NCBI RefSeq assembly: GCF_000252855.1
Contig: NC_017045.1
Coordinates: forward strand, 744,001-808,000
Source: Riemerella anatipestifer ATCC 11845 = DSM 15868
GTDB taxonomy: Bacteria; Bacteroidota; Bacteroidia; Flavobacteriales; Weeksellaceae
Reading direction: 5' to 3'
DNA: 64,000 nt
This document shows, piece after piece, positions 8,345-16,991 of this stretch (the first letter of the stretch is position 1; each line of letters starts with the position of its first letter). Both the position numbers and the translations under genes were made by a program. The notes beneath the pieces are model-generated. The model was not told where the DNA came from, ran no database searches, and saw only the letters and a list, made by a program, of their open reading frames with translations.

Positions 8345-10462
8345 ATGTTCATAAAAGAAATAGAGCTTAATAACTTCCGCATTTATAAAGGGATCAATAA
8401 GATAAATTTGTTACCACAGGATGGGAAAAACATTATCGTTGTAAGTGGTAAAAACGGATTTGGTAAAACAACATTTTTAATGTCGTTAGTTTGGTGTTTG
8501 TATGGTAAACAAATGGAAAAAGTTGATGAACTTTATCAAAAAGAAATTGCCGACAAAGGCGGTTACGGAAAATACATCGGAAATAGTTTAAACCGATTAG
8601 CAAAATCAAACGGAGAAACAAAATTTTCAGTTTCGGTAACTTTTACTAATGTAAAAATACCTGAAATCACTTGTAATGAAATCAAAATTACAAGAATATA
8701 CGATATCATAACAAGCTCAAGTGATAAAGTTGAAGTTCTGATAGACGGCTATCAAAATGAATTAATTCAAGACCTAACAACAGATGGAAAACAAGACGGA
8801 GAAGAAATTTTCATTCGTGATTTTATCTTGCCAATTGAGATAGCCAAATTCTTTTTCTTTGATGCTGAAAAAATTGTTTCACTTGCCGAAATTAATTCGC
8901 CAGAACAAAGACGACTTTTAAGTAAAGCTTATACAGAGGTTTTGGGAATCAAAAAATACGAAGATTTAAAAGACCAACTTGAAACAATTCAAGACGATTA
9001 CAGAAAAAAATCAGCAAAACCACAAGAATTAGCAGAATTTAATCAAATTGAAACCGACATTAAAAATAAACAAATTTCCATTAATGCACTTGAACAACAA
9101 ATACAGGATTTGAATCAAGAAAAAATTGAAAAACAAAGTGAATCTAACGAAATTCAAATGAAGTTAATCCAAGAAGGAAATATGATGACCTTGGAACAAC
9201 TTAATGAATTAAAAAAGGAGGAAATATCTTTAACAGAAAAAATAAGTGATATTCAAGATGGTTTAAAAGATTTGTTTGATTTAATTCCTTTCGGTTTATC
9301 AGGAGAAACTTTAATGGAAATTTCCAACCAATTGGAAAAAGAGAAAAATTATAAAGAAAATAAGTTCAAACAGGAAAATGTTGGAGATAAAACTAATTTG
9401 ATTTTAGACGACCTTGAAATTGAAAAGAAAAATTTTAAGGGGGTTATTACAACTGATATTCGTAATTTTTATGAAACTCAAATTAGGAATTTAATCAAAA
9501 AACATTTTTTTTCTGATGTTCCTGAATTACCAAAAAATTTCGAATCATTGCACAATTTCTCAGATTCGGAGACAAATGAATTAAACACATTAATTAATTC
9601 TCTAAAAAACACATTTAGAGATACTTTCTCAAGATTTAACGACAATTATTCACGTTCCAAAAATGACCTTGATTCTATTCGTAGAAAAATCCGAGCAGCA
9701 GAAAAAGATGCAGAAGATGAATACATTGCTAATTTGAGAAATGAAAAAACACGCCTAGATAATCGAGTTTATTCGATTGATAAGGAGGTTTACGATTTGA
9801 GCGAAAAAATAGGTTCTTTCAAGAATGAAATAAAAACATTAAAACAACGTCAAGAAGAATTAAGAAAAAAAATTGACGACTCAAGACGTTATTCTGATAA
9901 AGACAAAATTACACAAAGACAAATTGAGAATTTACGCAATTTCATCAAGGACTTTAAAGATGCAACCAAGAAAAAATTGGAAGAAAACATCTTAAACGAA
10001 TTGAGTGGTTTAATGCATAAAAAAGGATTCATTAAAAAAGTTGCTGTAGATATTAATCAAGCAGGTGATGATGTTGATATTAATCTTTTCAATTCTCGAA
10101 ATGAGAAAATAGATAAAGGTTCTTTGTCTATGGGAGAACGTCAAATGTATGCTTCTGCTCTATTGAAAGCATTGGTTGATGAATCAGATATTTCATTTCC
10201 TGTTTTCATTGATTCACCTATGCAGAAATTTGACAAAGATCACGCAGAAAATGTAATCAAAGAATTTTATCCAAACGTTTCAGATCAGGTTGTTTTATTC
10301 CCCCTAATTCATAAAGAATTAACAGAAAGTGAGTTTGAATTATTAAAGCCTAATATCAGTAAATCCTATATTATCCACAATGTGAGCACAGATGCTTCAA
10401 CATTTGAATATACTGAACCGAACAATTTAATCAAAAAGTACAACGAGCTTTATGCAAATTAA
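8345..10462 (+). CDS. dndD: DNA phosphorothioation ATPase DndD (SMC/Rad50-like)
   Basis: A 705-residue SMC-type ATPase. Walker A is GKNGFGKT at 35-42, a long Glu/Lys/Gln-rich coiled coil fills roughly 200-560, the ABC signature LSMGERQ is at about 594-600, and Walker B is PVFIDSP with D623. DndD is thought to help open or nick DNA for sulfur insertion. The last 11 bases overlap the start of the next gene, so translation is probably coupled. The length is typical of the family. Confidence 0.92.
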   Translation: MFIKEIELNNFRIYKGINKINLLPQDGKNIIVVSGKNGFGKTTFLMSLVWCLYGKQMEKVDELYQKEIADKGGYGKYIGNSLNRLAKSNGETKFSVSVTFTNVKIPEITCNEIKITRIYDIITSSSDKVEVLIDGYQNELIQDLTTDGKQDGEEIFIRDFILPIEIAKFFFFDAEKIVSLAEINSPEQRRLLSKAYTEVLGIKKYEDLKDQLETIQDDYRKKSAKPQELAEFNQIETDIKNKQISINALEQQIQDLNQEKIEKQSESNEIQMKLIQEGNMMTLEQLNELKKEEISLTEKISDIQDGLKDLFDLIPFGLSGETLMEISNQLEKEKNYKENKFKQENVGDKTNLILDDLEIEKKNFKGVITTDIRNFYETQIRNLIKKHFFSDVPELPKNFESLHNFSDSETNELNTLINSLKNTFRDTFSRFNDNYSRSKNDLDSIRRKIRAAEKDAEDEYIANLRNEKTRLDNRVYSIDKEVYDLSEKIGSFKNEIKTLKQRQEELRKKIDDSRRYSDKDKITQRQIENLRNFIKDFKDATKKKLEENILNELSGLMHKKGFIKKVAVDINQAGDDVDINLFNSRNEKIDKGSLSMGERQMYASALLKALVDESDISFPVFIDSPMQKFDKDHAENVIKEFYPNVSDQVVLFPLIHKELTESEFELLKPNISKSYIIHNVSTDASTFEYTEPNNLIKKYNELYAN

Positions 10463-12032
10463 CATAAGAACATCAGAGGCAAATCAGGAAATAGTTAGAA
10501 AACTAACGTCAAAATTACCTGTCGGTACAAAAGAAAATGTAATTGCAAGAATAGCATTAGGGTATTCTTTGCAAAATGGAAAATATTTCACATCATCGGA
10601 ATTTAATCTATACGATTCCAAAGGAAAAGAATACAAAGACCATATTTTGTTTGATGCAAAATACAGGGATTTTTTCATAGCTTTGATTTGCCAACATTAT
10701 GGAATTTATAAAACAGACGACAATATTCCAAAGTACATAAAATTACATATTGACCACGGTTTGGAGTTAATGGATAATTTATTTTCAAATCAACATAATT
10801 ATACGTTTTTCGATTTTTTAACTGAACATTTAGACAAAGGAATTTCATTCTTAGATACTGTAAAAGTGAGTTTAGATGCTGTGAAAAACAATAATCAAAA
10901 TATTGAAAAATCCTACTTCGGAGAACCAATTAAAATTTTGGTTGGAAATAAGTTAGATGAAAAAACTGAAGATATTGTATTAAATTTCAACGATACTAAT
11001 TCATACAATAATAATCACATAGCAGTTGCAGGAAGTTCAGGAACAGGAAAAACACAATTTGCATTGCAAATTTTGAAAGAAATATCAGAGAAATCAAATT
11101 ATCATGTCAATTTTATTTACTTGGATTTTAAGGGTTTGAAAGATGATGATTTAATTCAAATGCAACCTTTTTTTGAAAAGACAAGAGCTCAATTTATTGA
11201 TGCCCCCAATACGCCATTTCCTATAAACCCTTTGTCATTTATTGATAGTATCAATGACATAAATAAGCAAATGGGAATTGATAAATTTGTAGATATTATC
11301 TGTAAATATTCAAATATAGGAATCAAACAACGAGGAAAACTAAGAGAAGCAACAAACGAAGCGTTTATCTCTAAAAAGCCTGGAGAACATCCAAGTTTTA
11401 GAGAGATTAATGAGCAACTTTTAGAAATTGTTGGAGATAAACGAGACATACTAACGGAAATCATTGAAGAATTAAGCCGTTACAATGTATTCCAAGAGGA
11501 CAAAAAAGTGAAAATTTTTTTGAATCAGAATATTTATTTGTCTTTGTCTGGCGATTTATCAAATTCTGTTCGTTTTACTTCATTATTTTTAATTATAAAT
11601 TACATTTACAATGTATTTATGAATATGGAAAGTACACCAACAGAAAACGGTTATCGTGCTATGCGTTATGTTTTGTTAATTGATGAAGCACATGTTATAT
11701 TCAAAGAGAAAAAGTATCAAGATATTTTAGAGAAAATTTTGCGTGAGATACGTTCAAAAGGTGTTTCGGTTGTACTTTTATCACAAGGGATTGAAGAATT
11801 TAACCAACCAACTTTTGACTTTTCAAGTATGTGTGAAATATCATTTTTACTAAATGTAAAAGATAAAAATAACACAAAAGCAATTAATAAATTTTTAGGA
11901 TTTAGCGACAAAGACGGAACAAAAGCATATAGAAGTCTTGAAAAAATCCAAAAGGGGCAAGCTATTTCGAATATTAAAGAGTTTTCTAAGGGGGAGCTTT
12001 TTGAGATTAAACAGTTTTATAATACCCCATAA
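10452..12032 (+). CDS. dndE: DndE domain fused to a HerA/FtsK-like ATPase
   Basis: A 526-residue protein, about four times the length of classical DndE (roughly 110-125 residues). Residues 1-125 resemble DndE: SEANQEIVRKL, an IARIALGYSL helix, FNLYDSKGKEY, and IKLHIDHGLELMDN. The rest is a RecA-fold motor ATPase with Walker A GSSGTGKT at 194-201, Walker B LLIDEAH with D411-E412, then IRSKGVSVVLLSQ, a pattern typical of HerA/DUF87 and FtsK/VirB4 pumps. DndE alone binds nicked DNA; the fusion suggests an ATP-driven step. The start overlaps dndD by 11 bases. No nuclease motif is seen. The domain calls are confident; the function of the fusion is inference. Confidence 0.85.
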   Translation: MQINIRTSEANQEIVRKLTSKLPVGTKENVIARIALGYSLQNGKYFTSSEFNLYDSKGKEYKDHILFDAKYRDFFIALICQHYGIYKTDDNIPKYIKLHIDHGLELMDNLFSNQHNYTFFDFLTEHLDKGISFLDTVKVSLDAVKNNNQNIEKSYFGEPIKILVGNKLDEKTEDIVLNFNDTNSYNNNHIAVAGSSGTGKTQFALQILKEISEKSNYHVNFIYLDFKGLKDDDLIQMQPFFEKTRAQFIDAPNTPFPINPLSFIDSINDINKQMGIDKFVDIICKYSNIGIKQRGKLREATNEAFISKKPGEHPSFREINEQLLEIVGDKRDILTEIIEELSRYNVFQEDKKVKIFLNQNIYLSLSGDLSNSVRFTSLFLIINYIYNVFMNMESTPTENGYRAMRYVLLIDEAHVIFKEKKYQDILEKILREIRSKGVSVVLLSQGIEEFNQPTFDFSSMCEISFLLNVKDKNNTKAINKFLGFSDKDGTKAYRSLEKIQKGQAISNIKEFSKGELFEIKQFYNTP

Positions 12033-12152
12033 AGAAGAACAACCATTTAAACAATCACTATAAGGAATTTTTTTTGAAAATTTTTCTATAATATAAGTTT
12101 TGTGTATTTCTTGAAAGTCAACATCAAGAAGTGCATTATCTACAAATAATCA

Positions 12153-12192
12153 CAAAATAAAAACTCGCTTTCTTAAGTGATAAGAAAACGAG
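12153..12192 (-). terminator. Terminator of the hmuY-type gene
   Basis: On the minus strand a stem CTCGTTTTCTTA / TAAGAAAGCGAG (12 bp with one G-U pair) is followed by a T-rich run. It lies about 30 nt past the stop of the HmuY-like gene and also closes the dnd side. Confidence 0.7.
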
Positions 12193-12221
12193 CAAAATAA
12201 AATGTGATTGAAAAACTTATT

Positions 12222-12854
12222 CTATTTACTAAATACCTTACTTCCGCTGGTCTGATAAGAATACGAAAAAGTATAATATCCCATATTGGTATTGTCTGTA
12301 CCTGGGTTATCTGGGGCTCCTTTGTAATAGCTCTTTATTTGAATTTTGGCGTACTTGGCATCTGCTGTTTTAATCAAGATGGTTCGCCCTTTAATCGGCA
12401 TAATGGTATGGGTAGACATATCATAGGTGTACCAGCCATTGTTGCTCCCCGTAGGAATGGCTAAAGTGAGTTTACCTTCTTTAAGCTCATCTCCTTTAAA
12501 TTCTGTATCCGCAGGAGCTTCCTTTACATCTGCATAGGCTTTGTCCAAAACTAGACCACCGCCTTTACCTTTTCTCGCACTCCCTCCGTTTACAATAATG
12601 GTAGTCCCATTAAAACCTATATCCCACTCTGTGGTATCCAATTTTTCGGAAGCCACTTCTTTGGCATCTTTTAGATTGAAAAGAATGTACTTTTGGGGGT
12701 CGTAATCCTTAGACATTCTTGAAGGAACATACAAATCCGAAACTGTTTGTACTTTTACACTAGCTTCTGGATTTTCTACCACAACCTCATCTCTATCTTT
12801 TGAACAAGAAAGAATGGTAGCTACCGTTAGAAATCCTAATAAGATTTTTTTCAT
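12222..12854 (-). CDS. hmuY: HmuY-family haem-binding lipoprotein
   Basis: A 210-residue protein with a lipoprotein signal (MKKILLGFLTVATILSCS, lipid Cys at 17). The mature part matches the HmuY fold: a TTEWDIGFNGTTI strand region, GWYTYDMSTHTIMPIKGRTILIKT and the C-terminal YAKIQIKSYYKG...YYTFSYSYQ. HmuY proteins capture haem at the cell surface and hand it to a TonB receptor. It lies directly downstream of such a receptor on the same strand (37-nt gap) and should be co-transcribed from the Fur-like promoter near 14970. The haem ligands cannot be assigned with certainty. Confidence 0.85.
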   Translation of the reverse strand: MKKILLGFLTVATILSCSKDRDEVVVENPEASVKVQTVSDLYVPSRMSKDYDPQKYILFNLKDAKEVASEKLDTTEWDIGFNGTTIIVNGGSARKGKGGGLVLDKAYADVKEAPADTEFKGDELKEGKLTLAIPTGSNNGWYTYDMSTHTIMPIKGRTILIKTADAKYAKIQIKSYYKGAPDNPGTDNTNMGYYTFSYSYQTSGSKVFSK

Positions 12855-12891
12855 AGTAATTTTAATTTAATTGTTTATTATATCTTTTATA

Positions 12892-14949
12892 CTAAAAACT
12901 AAAATTGATACTTGCCCACCACAATCTCCCAAAAAATTCGGGATTGTATTGAGGGTTAGTATGCCCCAAAACATTATCTATCCCCATTTGAAATGTATAT
13001 TTTGAGGCAAAGGTTTTGCCTGTAGAAAAATTTAATAAAAAATACCCTGGAGCTAGCTCTTTGCTGTTATTTATAATGCCATTTCCATCTAGGTCTGCAA
13101 AACCATATTTCCCTCTATAAATAGCTCTTAGGTTAGCAAAGAAACCGCTCTTGTCTTGATAAAAAATTTTAGAATTAAAACTATGCTTACTCCTACCTAT
13201 AATCCCAAAATAGTTGTGCTTTCTAATTTTTATGGTTTCCCCTTGGTCGTTCTCGCCACTTTTTATCGTTCCATTTTTTATCTTATCCAATACTTCTCTA
13301 TCTTTGGCTTCTAAATATTGGTATCCAAGGGAAAAATTAAAATTCTGTAGAAACTTCCAAGCCAACTCTGTTTCTAGCCCTTGAGTATAGATTTGGTTGA
13401 GGTTCTGATAAGAGAAAATATTTTGTCCATTAGATTTTCTAGCGACTGCAGCTACATTGATGAGGTTTTCTATATTATTTCTAAATGCATTAACCCCAAA
13501 TTTGAAACAACCGAAAGCTTTAAAATCCACTCCCATATTGAAAGCCCACGAACTCTCTGCTTTAAGATTGGACATCTGATGAGGATTCATAAAAATCTGA
13601 CTTATACTTCCCTGTTGCCACATCTCCTCTACCATTGCCTCTACCTCTTGAGTGCCTACCACCGAATATCCCACCAAATTATTGGTAAAATTAAGATAGA
13701 GTTGCCTTAAATCTGGTGCCTTAAAACCTCTCCCCACAGAAGCTCTCAGGGTAAGTGCCTCTGTAAATTTAAAATCGGTTGCTAATTTCGGATTCCATTG
13801 TGCCCCAAAAACATTATTATAATCGTACCTTACACCTGCCAAAATTTGCCATCTATCAGTCGCTTTATAATTAGCCTGTGCCAAGCCATACAGTTGGTGC
13901 ATTTCTTTCTTATTACTATAACGAGAAGCCTCTACTCCCTGAAAAATAGCTCCTGCCCCTAGTGTGGTTTGTAGTTTAGGGTGCCATTTAATTTCAGTAA
14001 AGTTTTCCACCCTTTTATACTGCTCTCTATAAAAAGTTTCGTCAAAGGTTTTCTTAGTTTCAAGAAATTTAAGGTTTGTGTCATTTTTAAAATCAGACCA
14101 ATACCACCTCACCACAGAGGTTAAACGCTCCGTAGGTTTCCAAATAATCTCTGGAGAAATATTATAATCTAATGTTTTAGCAAACCCTGTAAGTTTCTCT
14201 TTTTGATAAAGTGTTTTAGTATCAATAGTTTCATTATAAAGCCTAGAGAATAGAGCTAATTCCCACTTTGGGCTTAATTTATATTTCAACTTAGAAGAGT
14301 AGGTATAAATCTGGAAAGGGTTTACCACTTGTGCAAATTCATTATTATTAAATCCGTACCCTTCGGAACTGTAACGATTGGCTGAAAAATGAGCCGAAAA
14401 ATTATTTTTAACTATACTAAAATCGCCTCCAAAATCTATGGTTGTATTAGTTCCTGCTCTTAAATTTAGGCTACCTTTAGTCGTTTCTGCATCTTCTGTA
14501 ATGATATTGATAACTCCCGCCAAAGCATCTGAACCATACAAAGATGAGCTTGGACCTTTAAGAACTTCAATCCTTTTAATATCATTAACCGTAATTCTAG
14601 ATAAATCCAAAGTTCCTGCCGTACGACCCAACAAGGGCATTCCATTTACCAAGATCAAAGTATATTCGGCCCCCATACCTTGTATTTGTACACCAGTCCC
14701 ATGGTTGTGGGTAATCACTAGCCCTGTTTGCTCCATTAAAATATCATTAAGCCGAAGACTGCCTACTTGTTTTATTTGTTTTTTTTCTACGCTATGAATT
14801 GGCAATGGGACGTCTGATACCTTCTGTACAAAGGTATTACCAGAAAGCACAACCGCTTCTATAGTCCTAATACTATCTTTAGAACTTTGCCCCAATAGAG
14901 GTAATCCTAGAAATAATATCCCCGCCGAAATTATAGTTCTTTTGTTCAT
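12892..14949 (-). CDS. TonB-dependent haem/iron receptor (HmuR-like)
   Basis: A 685-residue outer-membrane receptor: signal peptide, an N-terminal plug (LNDILMEQTGLVITHNHG, QIQGMGAEYTLILVNGMPL, RIEVLKGPSSSLYGSDALAG) and a 22-strand-type barrel ending in an aromatic INFSF. I place the start at the ATG at 14949 (MNKRTIIS), not the upstream in-frame TTG at 14958, because it gives a clean signal peptide and sits 17 nt after the -7 box. Pairing with an HmuY lipoprotein makes haem the likely ligand. The promoter carries a Fur-like palindrome. Confidence 0.88.
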   Translation of the reverse strand: MNKRTIISAGILFLGLPLLGQSSKDSIRTIEAVVLSGNTFVQKVSDVPLPIHSVEKKQIKQVGSLRLNDILMEQTGLVITHNHGTGVQIQGMGAEYTLILVNGMPLLGRTAGTLDLSRITVNDIKRIEVLKGPSSSLYGSDALAGVINIITEDAETTKGSLNLRAGTNTTIDFGGDFSIVKNNFSAHFSANRYSSEGYGFNNNEFAQVVNPFQIYTYSSKLKYKLSPKWELALFSRLYNETIDTKTLYQKEKLTGFAKTLDYNISPEIIWKPTERLTSVVRWYWSDFKNDTNLKFLETKKTFDETFYREQYKRVENFTEIKWHPKLQTTLGAGAIFQGVEASRYSNKKEMHQLYGLAQANYKATDRWQILAGVRYDYNNVFGAQWNPKLATDFKFTEALTLRASVGRGFKAPDLRQLYLNFTNNLVGYSVVGTQEVEAMVEEMWQQGSISQIFMNPHQMSNLKAESSWAFNMGVDFKAFGCFKFGVNAFRNNIENLINVAAVARKSNGQNIFSYQNLNQIYTQGLETELAWKFLQNFNFSLGYQYLEAKDREVLDKIKNGTIKSGENDQGETIKIRKHNYFGIIGRSKHSFNSKIFYQDKSGFFANLRAIYRGKYGFADLDGNGIINNSKELAPGYFLLNFSTGKTFASKYTFQMGIDNVLGHTNPQYNPEFFGRLWWASINFSF

Positions 14950-14966
14950 AGTACTCAAAAACTTTG

Positions 14967-15000
14967 CAAATCTAAATCATTATTTTTAACAATTCTAAAT
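14967..15000 (-). promoter_or_regulatory. Iron-responsive-looking promoter of the haem receptor operon
   Basis: Reading the minus strand, ATTTAGAATTGTTAAAAAT (15000 to 14982) is an imperfect 9-1-9 inverted repeat of the kind bound by Fur. It is followed 7 nt later by the -7 box TAGATTTG (14974 to 14967). The half-site ATTTAGAAT is identical to that of the divergent promoter. Confidence 0.55.
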
Positions 15001-15027
15001 AAATTTTAATGATAAATATCAGTTTTT

Positions 15028-15053
15028 ATTTAGAATAATTTTAAATAGATTTG
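15028..15053 (+). promoter_or_regulatory. Fur-like palindrome and -7 box of the DUF6607-like gene
   Basis: ATTTAGAATAATTTTAAAT at 15028-15046 is a near-perfect 9-1-9 inverted repeat. Its last base is the first base of the -7 box TAGATTTG (15046-15053), so a bound regulator would block the promoter. Confidence 0.55.
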
Positions 15054-15071
15054 CAAAGAAAATAATTAAAG

Positions 15072-15968
15072 ATGAAATCAAAGACATTACTCCCTGCTAT
15101 TGCTTTGTTATATCTAACAGCGAACGCACAAGATAAAAGAGATATTACAGCCATTAAGAATATGGCGGGTTGCTATGAAGTTTCCTTTAATTTCTCCGAA
15201 ACTTTCTCTCCTAACAAAGAGTACAAAAAGAAAGACAACTACCACTCTAAAGCTCTAGAATGGATAGCTATAGTGGAGGAACAGCCTAACAAAATAGCTC
15301 TACAACATCTACTTGTTGTAAACCCAAAAGGCGAAGGTAAAAATGCTATTGTAAAACATTGGAGACAAGATTGGCTCTATAAAAATACAGACCTTTATGT
15401 TTTTAATAAAGAAAATCACTGGAAATATAAATCTCTAAATCCTAAACAGGTTAAAGGACAATGGACACAAATTGTGTATCAAGTAGATGATGCTCCTAGG
15501 TACTCTGGCTCTGGAACATGGATACACTTAGACGAAAGAACATTCTGGGAAAGTACCGCAGATGCTCCGCTCCCTAGAAGAGAATATACCACACGAACAG
15601 ACTATAATGTTTTAAACAGGACTAATAGACACGAGATTACAGAATGGGGTTGGCTCCATTTCCAAGACAATAAGAAAATCTTAAGGCAAGATAACCAAGA
15701 AGATACTATAGTAGCAGAAGAAATTGGTAAAGAATACTACAAAAAAGTAGAAGATAAGAAATGCCTAACTGCACAAAACTATTGGAAAGAATATGCTCCA
15801 CTATGGGCAGCAGTAAGAGAAGAATGGGCAAACAAAATGAACAAAAAGCAAGACCTTTATGTAAAACCCAAAGTGCAAGACACTTACCTCTATTCCGAAC
15901 TTATGAAGCTAGAGCCCCAACAAACTACAGAAGCCAAAGAATTGGTAAAAGAATATATCGTTAAATAA
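15072..15968 (+). CDS. DUF6607-like secreted protein
   Basis: A 298-residue protein with a short cleavable signal (LLPAIALLYLTANAQ). The mature part is rich in Trp and Tyr, with KHWRQDWLYKN, a GSGTWIHLDERTFWES segment and RREYTTRTDYNVLNR, features I associate with the uncharacterised DUF6607 family; the family name is from memory. The biochemical role is unknown. It is divergent from the haem receptor and shares the same type of palindromic operator, so a link to iron or haem acquisition is inferred. Three hairpins follow the stop codon. Confidence 0.65.
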   Translation: MKSKTLLPAIALLYLTANAQDKRDITAIKNMAGCYEVSFNFSETFSPNKEYKKKDNYHSKALEWIAIVEEQPNKIALQHLLVVNPKGEGKNAIVKHWRQDWLYKNTDLYVFNKENHWKYKSLNPKQVKGQWTQIVYQVDDAPRYSGSGTWIHLDERTFWESTADAPLPRREYTTRTDYNVLNRTNRHEITEWGWLHFQDNKKILRQDNQEDTIVAEEIGKEYYKKVEDKKCLTAQNYWKEYAPLWAAVREEWANKMNKKQDLYVKPKVQDTYLYSELMKLEPQQTTEAKELVKEYIVK

Positions 15969-15988
15969 TAATCATATCGTTACTTATA

Positions 15989-16061
15989 AGCAGTTCTTAC
16001 CGGGCAACTGCTATTATATAGAAGCCTCGACCATAGTATCGAGGCTTCGCCAATTTTTGGC
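15989..16061. terminator. Cluster of three consecutive hairpins between convergent genes
   Basis: Three perfect inverted repeats in 73 bases: AGCAGTT / AACTGCT (15989-16012), GAAGCCTCGA / TCGAGGCTTC (16021-16048) and GCCAA / TTGGC (16049-16061). None has a good U tract. The position between convergent stops suggests a bidirectional transcription end or transcript-stabilising structure. Confidence 0.45.
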
Positions 16062-16097
16062 ATCACTAAAAAATATAAAACATGGCTTTGGTAAAAC

Positions 16098-16985
16098 TTA
16101 TTTTTTCTCGTTCACCGTTTCATAGATGTGGTGTATAAGCCCATCAGCAACAGATATTTTAGGGACAAATATTTTAGAAATATCTGCCCAGTTTAAAATA
16201 TTATTAAAAATTTTAAGTGCTGGTACAATTACATCAGCTCGGTCTTCACGGATTTTGTACTTTACCATTCTTTCCTCTACGCTTAGTTGAGAAAATTCTT
16301 TGTAATATTTCTTCAGTTTAGAAGTTGCCAAAGCCTTACCATCTTTAGTTTTACTCATAGAAAATACCTTATTGATATTTCCTCCAGAGCCTATCGCTAC
16401 TATCGGTTTTTTGCCCGTAATATGGCTCTTGATTAAGTCTTTCATTTCCTCCCAATGGGCATCGGTTACCAAATGATTTAGAAGCCTAATTGTCCCTATA
16501 TTAAACGAATGAGAGAATTTAGCCTTTCCGTTTTCATAAAAGGTAACCTCCGTAGAACCTCCACCCACATCTATATAAAGATAGTCGTAATCTTCGTCTA
16601 AGCCTTCAGCTATATGATTTTCGTAAACCAAGTTTGCCTCTTCAGTTCCTGAAATAATTTCTATCTCAATCCCAGAAGTTTTTGCCACTTGTTCTATTAT
16701 TTCTTGTCCGTTTTTAGCATCACGCATTGCACTTGTGGCACAAGCACGGTAATGTTCTACCTTGTAGATTTTCATTAAATCACTAAAAACTTTCATTGTA
16801 TCTACCACCATTTTAGACCGCTCCTCTCCTATTTCTCCTTTAACAAAGACGTCCATACCCAACCTCAACGGAATTCTCAATAAATTAAGTTTGGTAAATT
16901 CGGGTTGATGATTGGCGTTCAAAACCACTTCATTGATGAGAAGTCTGGCGGCATTACTGCCTATATCTATAGCTGCTAATTTCAT
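16098..16985 (-). CDS. ppx: Exopolyphosphatase (Ppx/GppA family)
   Basis: A 295-residue protein matching the two-lobed actin-like core of the Ppx/GppA family, without the C-terminal HD-like domain of the longer E. coli proteins. The phosphate-binding loops AIDIGSNAARLLI (residues 4-16), YIDVGGGSTEVTF and AIGSGGNI are present. It should shorten polyphosphate or hydrolyse pppGpp. It starts 6 nt after the stop of ppk on the same strand, so synthesis and breakdown of polyphosphate are encoded by one operon. Confidence 0.9.
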   Translation of the reverse strand: MKLAAIDIGSNAARLLINEVVLNANHQPEFTKLNLLRIPLRLGMDVFVKGEIGEERSKMVVDTMKVFSDLMKIYKVEHYRACATSAMRDAKNGQEIIEQVAKTSGIEIEIISGTEEANLVYENHIAEGLDEDYDYLYIDVGGGSTEVTFYENGKAKFSHSFNIGTIRLLNHLVTDAHWEEMKDLIKSHITGKKPIVAIGSGGNINKVFSMSKTKDGKALATSKLKKYYKEFSQLSVEERMVKYKIREDRADVIVPALKIFNNILNWADISKIFVPKISVADGLIHHIYETVNEKK

Positions 16986-16991
16986 ACGATT

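Noticed and set aside
6409-12221. Island inserted at a tRNA with flanking direct repeats
   Set aside because: No tRNA, integrase or obvious att duplication borders the dnd genes; the nearest tRNAs are at 19900-20189.
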